NCBI RefSeq assembly: GCF_900102005.1
Contig: NZ_LT627736.1
Coordinates: 2,108,001-2,172,000, forward strand
Direction: 5' to 3'
From: Microbacterium sp. LKL04
GTDB taxonomy: Bacteria; Actinomycetota; Actinomycetes; Actinomycetales; Microbacteriaceae
Length of the DNA stretch: 64,000 bases
In this document: piece by piece, positions 12,653 to 21,420 of the stretch
How positions within the stretch are numbered: the first letter of the stretch is position 1
Layout: each line of letters starts with the position of its first letter
Program-made: the position numbers and the translations under genes
Notes under the pieces: generated by a model
What the model was told of the DNA's origin: nothing
The model's database searches: none
Seen by the model: only the letters and a program-made list of their open reading frames with translations

Positions 12653-13156
12653 GTGAGTGAACGGACGAGCACCGGGTTCCGCCTTCTCGAGGTCGCGTGG
12701 GACGACCCGCGCGCCAAGCTGCTCCGCGACGAGCTGGATGCCGACCTCGGCGCTCGCTACGACGGGTTCCACGGCGACGAACCGGTCGAACGCCGGACCG
12801 CACGATCTCGCGCTCTCGCGATGCATCCCGACGAGATCGTCGCGACCCTCATCGCGGTGGATGCCGACGGCACTCCCACCGGCCACGTCATCCTCCGTCG
12901 CCTCAGAGACGAGTGGGAGATCAAGCGCCTCGTCGTGACCGCCGCGGCCCGGGGCCGCGGCATCGCGCGTGCCCTCATGAGCGCCGCCCTGGACCGTGCC
13001 CGCACGGGCGGCGCCGGTCGCGTCATCCTGCAGACCGGCATCCCGCAGCCCGAATCGGTCGCCCTGTACGAGTCGCTGGGGTTCACCCGCATCCCCGTCT
13101 ACGAGCCGTACGCCGAGACGATGCCGCGCTCGATCTGCTTCGCCTACGCCTTCTGA
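12653..13156 (+). CDS. GNAT-family N-acetyltransferase
   Basis: This 167-residue acetyltransferase has the CoA loop VTAAARGRGIARALMSAAL (about 98-116) and the C-terminal QPESVALYESLGFTRIPVYEPY, a pattern typical of small-molecule GNATs. The N-terminal 50 residues (DELDADLGARYDGFHGDEPVE) are characteristic of a common actinobacterial subgroup of unknown acceptor. GTG 12653 is used, with TAGGCT (12642-12647) 5 nt upstream. Confidence 0.88.
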   Translation: MSERTSTGFRLLEVAWDDPRAKLLRDELDADLGARYDGFHGDEPVERRTARSRALAMHPDEIVATLIAVDADGTPTGHVILRRLRDEWEIKRLVVTAAARGRGIARALMSAALDRARTGGAGRVILQTGIPQPESVALYESLGFTRIPVYEPYAETMPRSICFAYAF

Positions 13157-13171
13157 TTCACTCCCGCGCGG

Positions 13172-13960
13172 TCAGGACGGGCCGAGGATGAAGTTCCAGG
13201 TCCCCGCGAGGACAGCGGCGACGATCGCGACCCCCGCGATGCCTGCACCGATCCCGACAAGCACCCACTCGCGAGCGCCGAAGGTCGACGTGCGCGCCCA
13301 CGTGCGGCGCCCGGGCGCGCCGAATCCGCGGGCCTCCATGGCCGTCGCGAGCTTCGAGCCCCGTCGGATCGACAGCACCAGGAGGGCGAAGGCCATCCCC
13401 GCGAACCGCCTCAGCCGGCCTCGATCAGCGACCCCGCGCGCCCGACGGGCGAGCTCCAGCGAACGCCAGTCATCGACGAAGAGACCGATCATCCGGAGAC
13501 CGGCCAAGGCGCCGAGGACGAATCGCGCAGGCAGACGCACGATCTGCGCCAGCCCGTCGGCGAGGTCGGTGGGGTCCACGGTGATGAACAGGACCACGGA
13601 CGGCAGAGCCACCGCGAGCACGCGGAGAAGGGTCGCAGCGGCGAGTTCGAGCGAACCGTCACTGACGCGGATGAGCAGCCACTCGACGTAGACGCGACCG
13701 CCGGCCTCTCCGTACAGAGCGATGGTGACGGCCGTCAGCGGCGCCGCGAGCCAGACCGGCCAGGTCCGCCGCCAGAACTCCCCCCAGCGCAGGCCGGCGA
13801 ACGGGATGAGGAGACACTCGAGGACGAGCGCGACGGCGGCCGAGACCCAATCCAGCGTGAACACGAGCGGGATCGCGACGAGGCCACTGGCCGCGAGCTT
13901 CGCCACCGGATTGATGCGGGCGACCGTGCCGGTCCTCGCCTGGCCGTCGAGAAGGGTCAC
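13172..13960 (-). CDS. ECF transporter transmembrane (T) component, YkoC-like
   Basis: EcfT couples ATP hydrolysis to the substrate-binding S component. The 262-residue protein has four to six membrane helices (around 30-60, 65-85, 100-125, 235-258). Its two coupling-helix signatures, ARRARGVADRG and MEARGFGAPGRRTW, contain the A-R-G triplets that contact the ATPase grooves. It overlaps the upstream ATPase gene by 4 bp (ATGA) and is the last gene of the thiamine/HMP transporter operon. Confidence 0.94.
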   Translation of the reverse strand: MTLLDGQARTGTVARINPVAKLAASGLVAIPLVFTLDWVSAAVALVLECLLIPFAGLRWGEFWRRTWPVWLAAPLTAVTIALYGEAGGRVYVEWLLIRVSDGSLELAAATLLRVLAVALPSVVLFITVDPTDLADGLAQIVRLPARFVLGALAGLRMIGLFVDDWRSLELARRARGVADRGRLRRFAGMAFALLVLSIRRGSKLATAMEARGFGAPGRRTWARTSTFGAREWVLVGIGAGIAGVAIVAAVLAGTWNFILGPS

Positions 13961-15411
13961 CGGTCACCGCCCAGCCGGACCTCGCGGGCATGCAACGCGC
14001 GGACGGCGTCCAGGTCGTGGGTCACGATGACGACCGCCGACCCCGCGTCGCGGAGACCGGCGAGGAGGCCGATCAGACGGGACCACGTCACCGCATCCTG
14101 TCCGAACGTCGGCTCGTCCAGGATGAGCACCCGCGGCGCCGTCGCCAGCATCGAGGCGACCGTGAGCCGACGCTTCTCCCCGCCCGACAACGTGTAGGGG
14201 TTCGCTGCCGCGAGTCGCGTCAGCCGCATCCTCTCAAGGAGGTCGTCGACGATCGATCTCGTCTCCTCCTCCGCCAGGCCCAGCGCCTTCGGGCCGATCT
14301 CCAGCTCATCGCGCACGGTCCGAGCGAGGAACTGATGCTCGGGATCCTGGAACACCGTACCGATGCGCGTGAGGAGGTCTCGGGACGACCACCGGATCGG
14401 GTGCGGGCCGGCGCCGTCGGCGAGGACCTCCTCGGCGACGACCTCTTCCGCAGCCGGCGGCAGGAGCCCGGCGAGCGTCAGCCCGAGCGTCGACTTCCCC
14501 GCGCCGTTCGGGCCGGTCACCGCGAGCACCTCACCCGCCCGCACGTCGAGGTCGAGGCCGGTCGCGACCGGATGCCCGGCGACGCGCTGGACCGCAAGTC
14601 CACGGGTGGTCAGCAGAGTTTCGCCGGACTCGGCGACCGGCGGAGCAGGTTCGACAGGCGGATGCCCCGGCACCCACACTCCTGCCTGCGCGAGGCTGTC
14701 ACCGAGCCATCCGAGAACTTCCGCCGGCGTACCGTCGGCGACCACGCCTGCGGCATCGTGCCCGCCGAGCACGATGACGCGGTCCACCAGCGGCAACCAC
14801 ACGTCGACACGGTGCTCGATCACCACGAGGGTCGCGGGATGCGCCTGCAGCATGGCCGCGACCGCGTCACGGACCTCTTCGACACCGCCGGGATCGAGGT
14901 TGGCTGTCGGCTCGTCGAGGAGCACCAGCCCGGGCTGCATCGCGACCACGCCGGCGAGAGCGAGCCGCTGCTTCTGTCCCCCGGACAGCGCTTTCGTCGG
15001 GCGATCCCGGGGGACGTCGAGTCCCACGGCGCCCAGCGCCATCTCGACGCGGGGCCAGATCTGGTCGCGCGGGACCCCGAGGTTCTCGCACCCGAACGCC
15101 ACGTCGTCACCGACGCGCGCGAGGATCACCTGCGAGTCGGGGTCCTGCAGGACGAGCCCGGCGCGGCCGCGCTGATCGGCGGCGCGGGCGCCGTCGAGGA
15201 GGATCTCACCCTCGACCTCGCCCTCGTCGGCTCCCCCGAGAACGCCGGCGAGGCCGTGGAGGAGCGTGGACTTGCCGGCGCCGGATGCGCCGAGGAGGAG
15301 GACGCGTTCCCCCGGTGCGATCGTGAGGTCCACACCGCGGACGGCCCACGCGTTGCGGGATGCATGACGCCAGCCCCAACCTCGGACCTCGACCCGTGCA
15401 GGATGCGTCAT
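13957..15411 (-). CDS. ECF transporter ATPase, two fused ABC domains (YkoD-like)
   Basis: This 484-residue cytoplasmic protein contains both ATPase subunits in one chain. Domain 1 has Walker A GASGAGKST, signature LSGGQKQR and Walker B LVLLDEPTANLD. Domain 2 has Walker A GPNGAGKST, signature LSGGEKRR and Walker B VLILDEPTFGQD. The fusion is the YkoD arrangement seen with YkoE/YkoC. It begins 3 bp after the S-component gene and overlaps the T-component gene by 4 bp, so all three are translated from one riboswitch-controlled mRNA. Confidence 0.95.
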   Translation of the reverse strand: MTHPARVEVRGWGWRHASRNAWAVRGVDLTIAPGERVLLLGASGAGKSTLLHGLAGVLGGADEGEVEGEILLDGARAADQRGRAGLVLQDPDSQVILARVGDDVAFGCENLGVPRDQIWPRVEMALGAVGLDVPRDRPTKALSGGQKQRLALAGVVAMQPGLVLLDEPTANLDPGGVEEVRDAVAAMLQAHPATLVVIEHRVDVWLPLVDRVIVLGGHDAAGVVADGTPAEVLGWLGDSLAQAGVWVPGHPPVEPAPPVAESGETLLTTRGLAVQRVAGHPVATGLDLDVRAGEVLAVTGPNGAGKSTLGLTLAGLLPPAAEEVVAEEVLADGAGPHPIRWSSRDLLTRIGTVFQDPEHQFLARTVRDELEIGPKALGLAEEETRSIVDDLLERMRLTRLAAANPYTLSGGEKRRLTVASMLATAPRVLILDEPTFGQDAVTWSRLIGLLAGLRDAGSAVVIVTHDLDAVRALHAREVRLGGDR

Positions 15412-15414
15412 GCC

Positions 15415-16053
15415 TCACACACGGCTGCGCGCTTCGCGTCCGATGGCGAATCGGTCGAGAGCGCCGGTGGCCGCGAGCCCTCGTGCGAGGAACCAGGAGA
15501 GGGCTCCCGCGACAACGGCACCCGAGACGACGGTGGAGGCGAGGTAGACCGCGGTGAACGCGGCGTCCGCACCGGCGTACCAGAGGACGAGGTTGTTGAT
15601 GCCGCCGGCGAGCGCCGCTCCCGCACCCGCGAGGATCGCGACGGGAAGGCTGAATCGGCGGTAGAGGAAGAGCAGCACGATCAGTTCGGCGCCGAGGCCC
15701 TGAACGAGCCCTGCCTCGATCGTGAGGAACCCTCCCCACGCGTTGCCGACGAGCGCCGAGACGACGGCCGCGAGGGTTTCGGTGTAGATGGCCGCGCCCG
15801 GCTTGCGGATGATGAGCGCACCGAGCACCCCGGCGAACAGCCACGGCCCGTCGAGGAGGCCCTGGAGGCCCGGGAGCAGCGGCTCGAGAAGCGTCTTCGG
15901 CCCGATGTAACCGAGGTTCCACAGCAGGAAGATGAGGCCGGATGCGACGCCGAGGACCGAGGCCACGACGATGTCGATGACCCGCCAGCGGAAGCGACCG
16001 GTCTGGCCGACGGCCCGCTCGGCCGAGGTGGATGTGGACGCGACAGCGTGCAT
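15415..16053 (-). CDS. ykoE: YkoE-type ECF transporter S component for thiamine/HMP
   Basis: This 212-residue membrane protein has about five or six helices and the pattern SGLIFLLWNLGY, GGFLTIEAGLVQGLGAEL and GGINNLVLWY, which I recognise as the YkoE family. YkoE proteins bind hydroxymethylpyrimidine/thiamine. The TPP riboswitch directly upstream independently supports a thiamine-pathway substrate. AGGGAGGAG of the riboswitch 3' side lies just before the start region, so ligand folding can hide the ribosome-binding site. Confidence 0.94.
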   Translation of the reverse strand: MHAVASTSTSAERAVGQTGRFRWRVIDIVVASVLGVASGLIFLLWNLGYIGPKTLLEPLLPGLQGLLDGPWLFAGVLGALIIRKPGAAIYTETLAAVVSALVGNAWGGFLTIEAGLVQGLGAELIVLLFLYRRFSLPVAILAGAGAALAGGINNLVLWYAGADAAFTAVYLASTVVSGAVVAGALSWFLARGLAATGALDRFAIGREARSRV

Positions 16054-16064
16054 TGTCTCTCTCC

Positions 16065-16150
16065 TCCCTGCGCCGGCATGATCCGGATCAGGTTCGACGG
16101 TCGAAGCGTGGATCGCTTCCTCTCAGCCCGGCTCACCGGACTCCCGTGGT
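16065..16150 (-). promoter_or_regulatory. TPP riboswitch (THI box)
   Basis: On the minus strand the element contains GGGAGTCC, GGTGAGCCGGGCTGAGAG, and then ACCTGATCCGGATCATGCC followed by GGCGCAGGGAGG. These are the P2/P3 core (CTGAGA) and the P4/P5 core (ACCTGATC..GGATCATGCCGGCGCAGGGA) of thiamine-pyrophosphate riboswitches. A -10-like TATACT lies at 16160-16165. The AGGGAGGAG immediately before the ykoE start overlaps the 3' closing stem, so control is most likely by sequestering the ribosome-binding site. Confidence 0.95.
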
Positions 16151-16195
16151 TGTGGCTCGAGTATAGCCACAGCCCGGGCGCGCTACCGTGGTCCG

Positions 16196-17551
16196 GTGAC
16201 CGTGGACGACGCCGCTACCCGCACGCTCTCCACGGGAGGCCGGGTGGCCCTCGGCTGGGTGGATGCCGACGGTCGATCCGCCGTCGCTACGCCCACCTCG
16301 ACGGCCGCCTACGACCTGCTGCCGCCCCTGCGGCGCCGTCGCCGCGTCCGCGCCCGCATCATCGGCATCCCTGTCCTCGTCGTATTCGTGCTGGCTGGGG
16401 CGTACTCCGGCGCGATGCTGCTGTGGCCGCTGTCCTCCGTCGAGGTGACGGCGAAGGCGGGCGAAGCCCCCCGACTGTCGGGCGCCGCGAGCTCCATCGC
16501 GTGGCCGGCGGAGGGAGAAGCCGCCGTCGGCGTCGACGGGTTCCGATCGGCGACCTCGTCGGATGATCGCGTGCAGATGGCGAGCACCGCCAAGCTCGTC
16601 ACCGCGCTCGTGGTCCTCGACCGGAAGCCGCTGACCACCGGCGAGCAGGGGCCCGCCTACGACTTCACCTTCGCGGACCGGCAGGAGTACTGGCGCTACG
16701 TCTCGCAGAATCAGTCGGCCCTGAACGTGCCCGACGACGGCTCCCTCACGGAGTACCAGATGCTCCAGGGCATGCTCATGGCGTCGGCCAGCAACTACGC
16801 GAACCGCCTCGCGACCGACGCATTCGGGTCCGTCGACGACTACGCGTCGGCGGCGAACTCGTGGCTCGGAGAGAACGGGCTGGACGGCATCACGGTGACG
16901 GATGCCTCCGGTTACGGCCGCGACAACGTCGCGACCCCGTCGGCCATGGTGGCGCTCGCGGAGAAGGCGATGGAGAACCCCGTCATCGCGGAGATCGTCG
17001 GCACCAAGACCGCGGAGTTGCCCGGTGCCGGATCGTTCGAGAACACGAACGCGCTCCTCGGCGTCGACGGAGTCGTCGGGCTGAAGACCGGGAGTTTCGC
17101 CGGGTACAACAACCTCATCGCCGCGAAGCGGGTCGATGCGAACGGCGCCCCGCTGACGGTCTTCGCCGCCGTCACCGGCCAGCCCACCAGCAGCGCGCGC
17201 CTCGAAGAGACGGAGCGTCTGCTGGACGCGGTCGCCGCCGAAGCCGGGACGCCGTCGACGCTCTCCGCGGGGACGGTGGTCGGCGAGGTCACGACCGCCT
17301 GGGGTGCGACGAGCCGGCTCCTCACCGAGAAGGACGCGTCGCTCCTGCTGTGGAACGGCGCGACGGCCGAGAGCACCACCTCGTTCGACGTCGACGCGGA
17401 CGCGACCGCCGGGTCGGAGGCGGGCACGCTCACGGTCACGGGGCCGACCGGCGAGGCCCAGGTCCCCGTCACGATCGAGAAGGCCCTGCCCGGCCCGGAC
17501 GCCTGGTGGCGTCTGACCCATCCGATCGAGTTGACCGGGATCGGCGGCTGA
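16196..17551 (+). CDS. D-alanyl-D-alanine carboxypeptidase-like (peptidase S11)
   Basis: This penicillin-binding protein should trim pentapeptide stems of peptidoglycan outside the membrane. The 451-residue protein has a proline/arginine-rich cytoplasmic segment, one membrane helix (about 56-82) and an S11 domain. Its active site is STAK (Ser130, Lys133) with a KTG box at 297-299. The expected SxN triad reads S-A-S-N at 197-200, so the usual Asn is replaced or shifted by one. GTG 16196 follows TACCGT by 6 nt. It shares its upstream region with the divergent riboswitch promoter. Confidence 0.9.
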   Translation: MTVDDAATRTLSTGGRVALGWVDADGRSAVATPTSTAAYDLLPPLRRRRRVRARIIGIPVLVVFVLAGAYSGAMLLWPLSSVEVTAKAGEAPRLSGAASSIAWPAEGEAAVGVDGFRSATSSDDRVQMASTAKLVTALVVLDRKPLTTGEQGPAYDFTFADRQEYWRYVSQNQSALNVPDDGSLTEYQMLQGMLMASASNYANRLATDAFGSVDDYASAANSWLGENGLDGITVTDASGYGRDNVATPSAMVALAEKAMENPVIAEIVGTKTAELPGAGSFENTNALLGVDGVVGLKTGSFAGYNNLIAAKRVDANGAPLTVFAAVTGQPTSSARLEETERLLDAVAAEAGTPSTLSAGTVVGEVTTAWGATSRLLTEKDASLLLWNGATAESTTSFDVDADATAGSEAGTLTVTGPTGEAQVPVTIEKALPGPDAWWRLTHPIELTGIGG

Positions 17552-17560
17552 CGATCGCGA

Positions 17561-18493
17561 TCAGGCGAAGCGGACGGTCTGCTGCAGCCGCGTTCGGACG
17601 TCGAACAGCTCGTTGCCGCCGATCTCACGTGCCCCGCTGACCCCGCGACGCAGCACCGTCGCCAGCGCACTGCGTGCGACGACGGCGACGGGGAGTCCCT
17701 TCACCTTGCCGAGCTCTTCGATCGCCATGGCGACGTCGTCGTCCGGGAGGACGACGAGGGCCGCACTGAACTTCACCTTCGCGCCTCTCCCGAGTCCGCG
17801 CGCGGCGAGCACGAGCTGCGCGACCGGCGACCCGACGACGGCGTCACCCTCGAGTTCGCCGCGGCGGGTGCGGACGGGAGCCCCGAAATCCTCCGAGAGC
17901 ACGGCGTAGAGTCCGCTCGGTCCGAGCACGATGTGATCGAGCTTGATGTCGGGGTCGCGCGGATCGGCAGCGACGTCGTGCCACACCGTGTAGCCCATGC
18001 CGAGTTCGGCGACGATGCGGGCCGTCGCCTCTTCGGCGAGCGCGTCCGCGAGCAGCCGGCGCACCTCGTGCGGAGCGCTCCGCACGAGCGCCGGGTCGTA
18101 GGGGTCGGGCAGGTCGACACCGCGTCCCGCCCATTCGCGGATCAGGTCGAGGTAGCGCTCCCGACGCCACCCTCCGGGCTGGCCGAACGACCGGGCGCGC
18201 GGCCGGGTGTCGGCCTGGCGGGCGTGCGGGCGCCACTGCGGGGCGTCGGCGTCGGGGGCGTACGAGAGGGTCTCGGTGAATCCGTGACCGCGGTCGTACG
18301 CCGCACGCGCTGCGGCCGTCCCGACGAGCTCCCATGCACGCTGGACGCGGACGAACTCGGCGGCGTCTCCGCCGGTGTCGGGGTGGGTCTGTCGCAGGCG
18401 CAGGCGGTACGCCTTTCGGAGGTCGTCGTCACTGGCGTCGGTGGACACCCCGAGGACGTCGTACGCCGAGGCGGAAAGGGGACTGTCGAACAC
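17561..18493 (-). CDS. J-domain protein with C-terminal NERD-like domain
   Basis: This 310-residue protein starts with a J domain (about 7-65) bearing HPD at 37-39, the motif that stimulates Hsp70 ATPase. After a charged linker, a C-terminal region (about 160-260) has IKLDHIVLGPSGLYAVLSED, the core strand pattern of NERD domains, which resemble nuclease folds. GTG 18493 is used, one base after the preceding gene's stop; the upstream in-frame extension is antisense to that gene. The combination suggests chaperone-linked handling of nucleic acid, but no activity is shown. Confidence 0.85.
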   Translation of the reverse strand: MFDSPLSASAYDVLGVSTDASDDDLRKAYRLRLRQTHPDTGGDAAEFVRVQRAWELVGTAAARAAYDRGHGFTETLSYAPDADAPQWRPHARQADTRPRARSFGQPGGWRRERYLDLIREWAGRGVDLPDPYDPALVRSAPHEVRRLLADALAEEATARIVAELGMGYTVWHDVAADPRDPDIKLDHIVLGPSGLYAVLSEDFGAPVRTRRGELEGDAVVGSPVAQLVLAARGLGRGAKVKFSAALVVLPDDDVAMAIEELGKVKGLPVAVVARSALATVLRRGVSGAREIGGNELFDVRTRLQQTVRFA

Positions 18494-18494
18494 G

Positions 18495-19556
18495 TCAGCT
18501 CCAGAGCGGGGCGGTCGGGGTGAACGACAGCGCCCGCTCGGCGGTGTCGGCGGGGACGTCTGCGAGGGTCGCGGGCTGCCAGCGCGGCGAGCGGTCCTTG
18601 TCGACGAGTTGCGCGCGGATGCCCTCCACGAGATCGGGCTGGGTCCGCCCGAACCACTCGACGAGCGCATACTCCTGCGCGAGCGCCGCTCGGAGATCCG
18701 GGAGTCCCCGCGCCGACCGCACGGCGGCGAGGGTCACCGTGAGGGCCGTCGGCGCCTGAGCCTCGAGCAGGTCGGCGGTGGCCCCGGCATCCGGTTCGGA
18801 ACGCTCCCGCAGGCGGGCGATGATCTCGGGCACGGACGCTGCGGCGAAGGCGTCGTCGATCCATTCGCGCGCGGCGGCGAGGCGCGCCGGCTCGGGGGTC
18901 TCGTCGAACAGCATCGCGATCTCGGTCGGGGTGTCGGGGTCGGCACGGGTCACGAGCGCGTGGCGGACGTCGTCCAGCCGGTCGGCGGGGACGAGGTGGT
19001 CGGCGAACCCCGCGTAGATCGCGTCGGCGGCATCCATCGTCCCGCCCGTCAGCGCGAGGAACTCGCCGGTCCGCCCCGGCGCGTGTGCGAGCAGCCACGA
19101 CCCGCCGACGTCGGGGGTGAAGCCGATGCGCGTCTCGGGCATGGCCAGGCGAGAGCGCTCGGTCACGATCCGGACCGAGGCGTGACCGGCCAGCCCGATG
19201 CCGCCGCCCATCGTGACGCCGTCGGCGAAGACGACGATCTGCTTCGGGTACTCGGCGATGTGGGCGTTTAGCGCGTACTCGTCGCGGAAGAAGCCCATCG
19301 CCGCCTCGGCATCGCCCGCGAGGATCTGCTCCCGAAGGGTGCGGACGTCGCCGCCGGCGCAGAACCCGCGATCGCCCGCGCCGTCGAGGAGGACGAGACG
19401 GATGTCGGGGTGGTGCTCCCAGCGGTCGAGCGCCTCCGCGATCCCGCGGATCATGCCGTGGTCGACGGCGTTGATCGCCTCGGGTCGATCGAGCGTGACG
19501 CGTCCCACGCTTCCCTCCGCGCGGACGAGCAGACGGGATGCCGGGCGTTCACTCAC
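18495..19556 (-). CDS. 3-hydroxyisobutyryl-CoA hydrolase-like enoyl-CoA hydratase family protein
   Basis: This 353-residue crotonase-fold enzyme is longer than enoyl-CoA hydratases. Its FCAGGDVRTLRE, YPKQIVVFADGVTMGGGIGLAGHA and MPETRIGFTPDVGGSWLLA motifs mark the 3-hydroxyisobutyryl-CoA hydrolase branch used in valine degradation. The C-terminal ~110 residues (SARGLPDLRAALAQEYALVEWF) are the helical extension of that branch. TAACGT lies 7 nt before the GTG start. It is followed after one base by the J-domain gene; no other valine-pathway genes are adjacent. Confidence 0.92.
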   Translation of the reverse strand: MSERPASRLLVRAEGSVGRVTLDRPEAINAVDHGMIRGIAEALDRWEHHPDIRLVLLDGAGDRGFCAGGDVRTLREQILAGDAEAAMGFFRDEYALNAHIAEYPKQIVVFADGVTMGGGIGLAGHASVRIVTERSRLAMPETRIGFTPDVGGSWLLAHAPGRTGEFLALTGGTMDAADAIYAGFADHLVPADRLDDVRHALVTRADPDTPTEIAMLFDETPEPARLAAAREWIDDAFAAASVPEIIARLRERSEPDAGATADLLEAQAPTALTVTLAAVRSARGLPDLRAALAQEYALVEWFGRTQPDLVEGIRAQLVDKDRSPRWQPATLADVPADTAERALSFTPTAPLWS

Positions 19557-19607
19557 CCGGGCAACGTTACCGGGCGACTCCCCAGGAGCAGCCGAGAGCG
19601 GAGCCGG

Positions 19608-20084
19608 TCAGGCCTGGGCGGGTCGCGGTGCGCGACGACGGGGCGTCCGCTCGGACGGGCTGGCGGCGGCATCCCCGTCCTGCACCGGGATCTCGGTCGT
19701 CACGAGCTGGACGACGTCCACGGGCTCGTCCTCGCCCTCGAGCCGCAGCGCCTGGACGAGCGCCAACCCGTGGCGCGTGGTGAGCACGAGCCGCTGGAAC
19801 TCCGGATCGCCTTCGAGATCGATCACGACCGAGGGACGACGTCGCCGCACGAGCACGAAGTCGTCGCCGCCGGCGGAGCGCCAGACCCCCATCGCGACCG
19901 TCCGCGGGACGACCGTGCCGGGGTTCGGGACGCCGCGCAACCACGACCACGGGTCGTCGACGAGCTGCACCTTCGTGATGTGCGCTCGCTCGACCCTGAC
20001 GGCATCCTTCCGGAATGCCAGCACGCGCTCCGTGGCGGAGAGCGCGACCTCCAGTCGCGACGAATCGAGCAGCAGCGTCACCAT
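19608..20084 (-). CDS. Conserved actinobacterial protein of unknown function
   Basis: This 158-residue soluble protein is mostly beta-strand by eye, with the core segments RLEVALSATERVLAF, VPRTVAMGVWRSAGGDDFVLVRRRRPSVVIDL and RLVLTTRHGLALV. This layout resembles small bacterial PH-like domains. I do not recognise a characterised family. The last 25 residues are low-complexity and arginine/proline rich. CAGACT lies 6 nt before the ATG. It is a stand-alone gene between HemD and the HIBYL-CoA hydrolase. Confidence 0.75.
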   Translation of the reverse strand: MVTLLLDSSRLEVALSATERVLAFRKDAVRVERAHITKVQLVDDPWSWLRGVPNPGTVVPRTVAMGVWRSAGGDDFVLVRRRRPSVVIDLEGDPEFQRLVLTTRHGLALVQALRLEGEDEPVDVVQLVTTEIPVQDGDAAASPSERTPRRRAPRPAQA

Positions 20085-20156
20085 GGATTCAGTCTGCCAA
20101 ACAGCTCCGGTGAGACGGATGCCGAGGCCACAACGATCCGGTCTCGACCACGGGAC

Positions 20157-20984
20157 TCAGCCCTGGATGCGGGGGAACGAGCCGGTCGGAGGCGCGAGCT
20201 CGTCGATCGCGTGGGGAAGGGGGAACTGGCCGACGGCGGAGATGAGCCCTGCGACCGTCTGCTCCTTCGCGGTGACGCTCACGCCGAGCCCAGCGCGACG
20301 CGCATCCTTGGCGGTGCGGGGCCCGATCGCCGCGATGACGGTCGACTCCGGGATCTCGGGGAACTGCTCGTGCACCTGCTCGGCGACCGATCCGCTCGTG
20401 ACGAGGATGGCGTTGATACGTCCCGACCGCACGTCGGTCGCCACCTTCTCGGTCACGGGGACGCCCACCGTCCGGTACGCGATGACACTGCGCACGTCGT
20501 GCCCCGCCTCCTCGAGGAGACGGGTCAGGACCGGCTTCGCAAGCTCGCTGCGCAGGGTCAGGACGCGAGTCGGGGTCTCCTCGAGCGCGATGAGCTGCGC
20601 GGCCATTCCGGCCGCGGAGTTGTCGTCCTCGGGCACCAGATCAACCCGGTATCCCACCGCGCCCAGAGCCGCGGCGGTCGTCTCGCCGACCGCGGCGACC
20701 CGGGTCGAATGGGGGATCACAGCGCGATAGGCATGCAGGACGTCGACCGTGGTCGAGCTCGTCAGAGTCACCCAGTCGAAAGCACCGGCGGCGAGGTCAC
20801 GGAGTGCGGACTCGAGGTCCGTCGGATCCTCGGACGGGGCGAAGTTGATGAGCGGCGCGATGACGGGCGTCGCCCCCTGTGCACGCAGCGCAGCGGCGAC
20901 GCTGTCGCCCCACGGACCTCCGCGCGGAACCAGCACACGCCAGCCCTTGAGGGGCTTCGGTGCTGTCGCAGCGGATGTGTTCAT
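20157..20984 (-). CDS. hemD: Uroporphyrinogen-III synthase
   Basis: This enzyme closes and inverts ring D of hydroxymethylbilane in tetrapyrrole synthesis. The 275-residue protein has the two-lobed HemD pattern: GWRVLVPRGGPWGDSVAAALRAQGA, a FDWVTLTSSTTVDVL segment, AAVGETTAAALGAVGY, and the second-lobe DVRSVIAYRTV, NAILVTSGSVAEQV and IAAIGPRTAKDARRAGL. It is not fused to a methyltransferase. The heme oxidase gene lies 1.3 kb upstream, separated by a small envelope-protein operon, so the heme genes are loosely clustered rather than one operon. Confidence 0.92.
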   Translation of the reverse strand: MNTSAATAPKPLKGWRVLVPRGGPWGDSVAAALRAQGATPVIAPLINFAPSEDPTDLESALRDLAAGAFDWVTLTSSTTVDVLHAYRAVIPHSTRVAAVGETTAAALGAVGYRVDLVPEDDNSAAGMAAQLIALEETPTRVLTLRSELAKPVLTRLLEEAGHDVRSVIAYRTVGVPVTEKVATDVRSGRINAILVTSGSVAEQVHEQFPEIPESTVIAAIGPRTAKDARRAGLGVSVTAKEQTVAGLISAVGQFPLPHAIDELAPPTGSFPRIQG

Positions 20985-21153
20985 GGTTCGACTCTCGTGT
21001 AGGCGGCGGCCGCCCCTGCGCGAGACGGCCGACGCTCAGCAGAATGCGCGCGATCGCGCACGTTCGGGACCGTGTCGTCGGCAGCAATCGCGCCATCGCC
21101 GCTGCCTGAACCGAGCATACCCCCGGCGTCGGCACCGGCGACGCGGTGGGACG

Positions 21154-21420
21154 TCAGCGGGTGTAGAGGCGAACGGCGCCCCAGACGAGAAGACCCACGG
21201 CCACGGCAGCGCCCACGGCCGCGATCGCTGCACCCGTCGGGTTGCGGTCCGCGAACTCGCGAGCCGACACCTTGGCGCGGCGGGTGGCGTGCGCCGCCCG
21301 CTTGGGGACATTCGCCTTCTCTTCGATGGCGACCAGAGCCGCCTTCAGCTCGGCGCGGGCGCGCTCGACGGGGTCGGTGATCCCGAGCGGGACGGCGGTG
21401 CGGGGGAGATCAGAACTCAT
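21154..21420 (-). CDS. DUF3618-like small membrane-anchored protein
   Basis: This 88-residue protein has a charged helical N-terminus (DPVERARAELKAALVAIEEKANVPKRAA) and one C-terminal membrane helix (about 62-84). It resembles the DUF3618 proteins found beside YtxH and holin-like genes in actinobacteria. It overlaps the upstream holin-like gene by 11 bp and is the last of three co-oriented genes. A structural envelope or stress role is inferred from context only. Confidence 0.8.
   Translation of the reverse strand: MSSDLPRTAVPLGITDPVERARAELKAALVAIEEKANVPKRAAHATRRAKVSAREFADRNPTGAAIAAVGAAVAVGLLVWGAVRLYTR

Noticed and set aside
20985..21153. Gene or RNA in the gap between hemD and the DUF3618-like gene
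   Set aside because: No ribosome-binding site with a plausible frame and no tRNA-like fold was seen; it probably holds only the hemD promoter.
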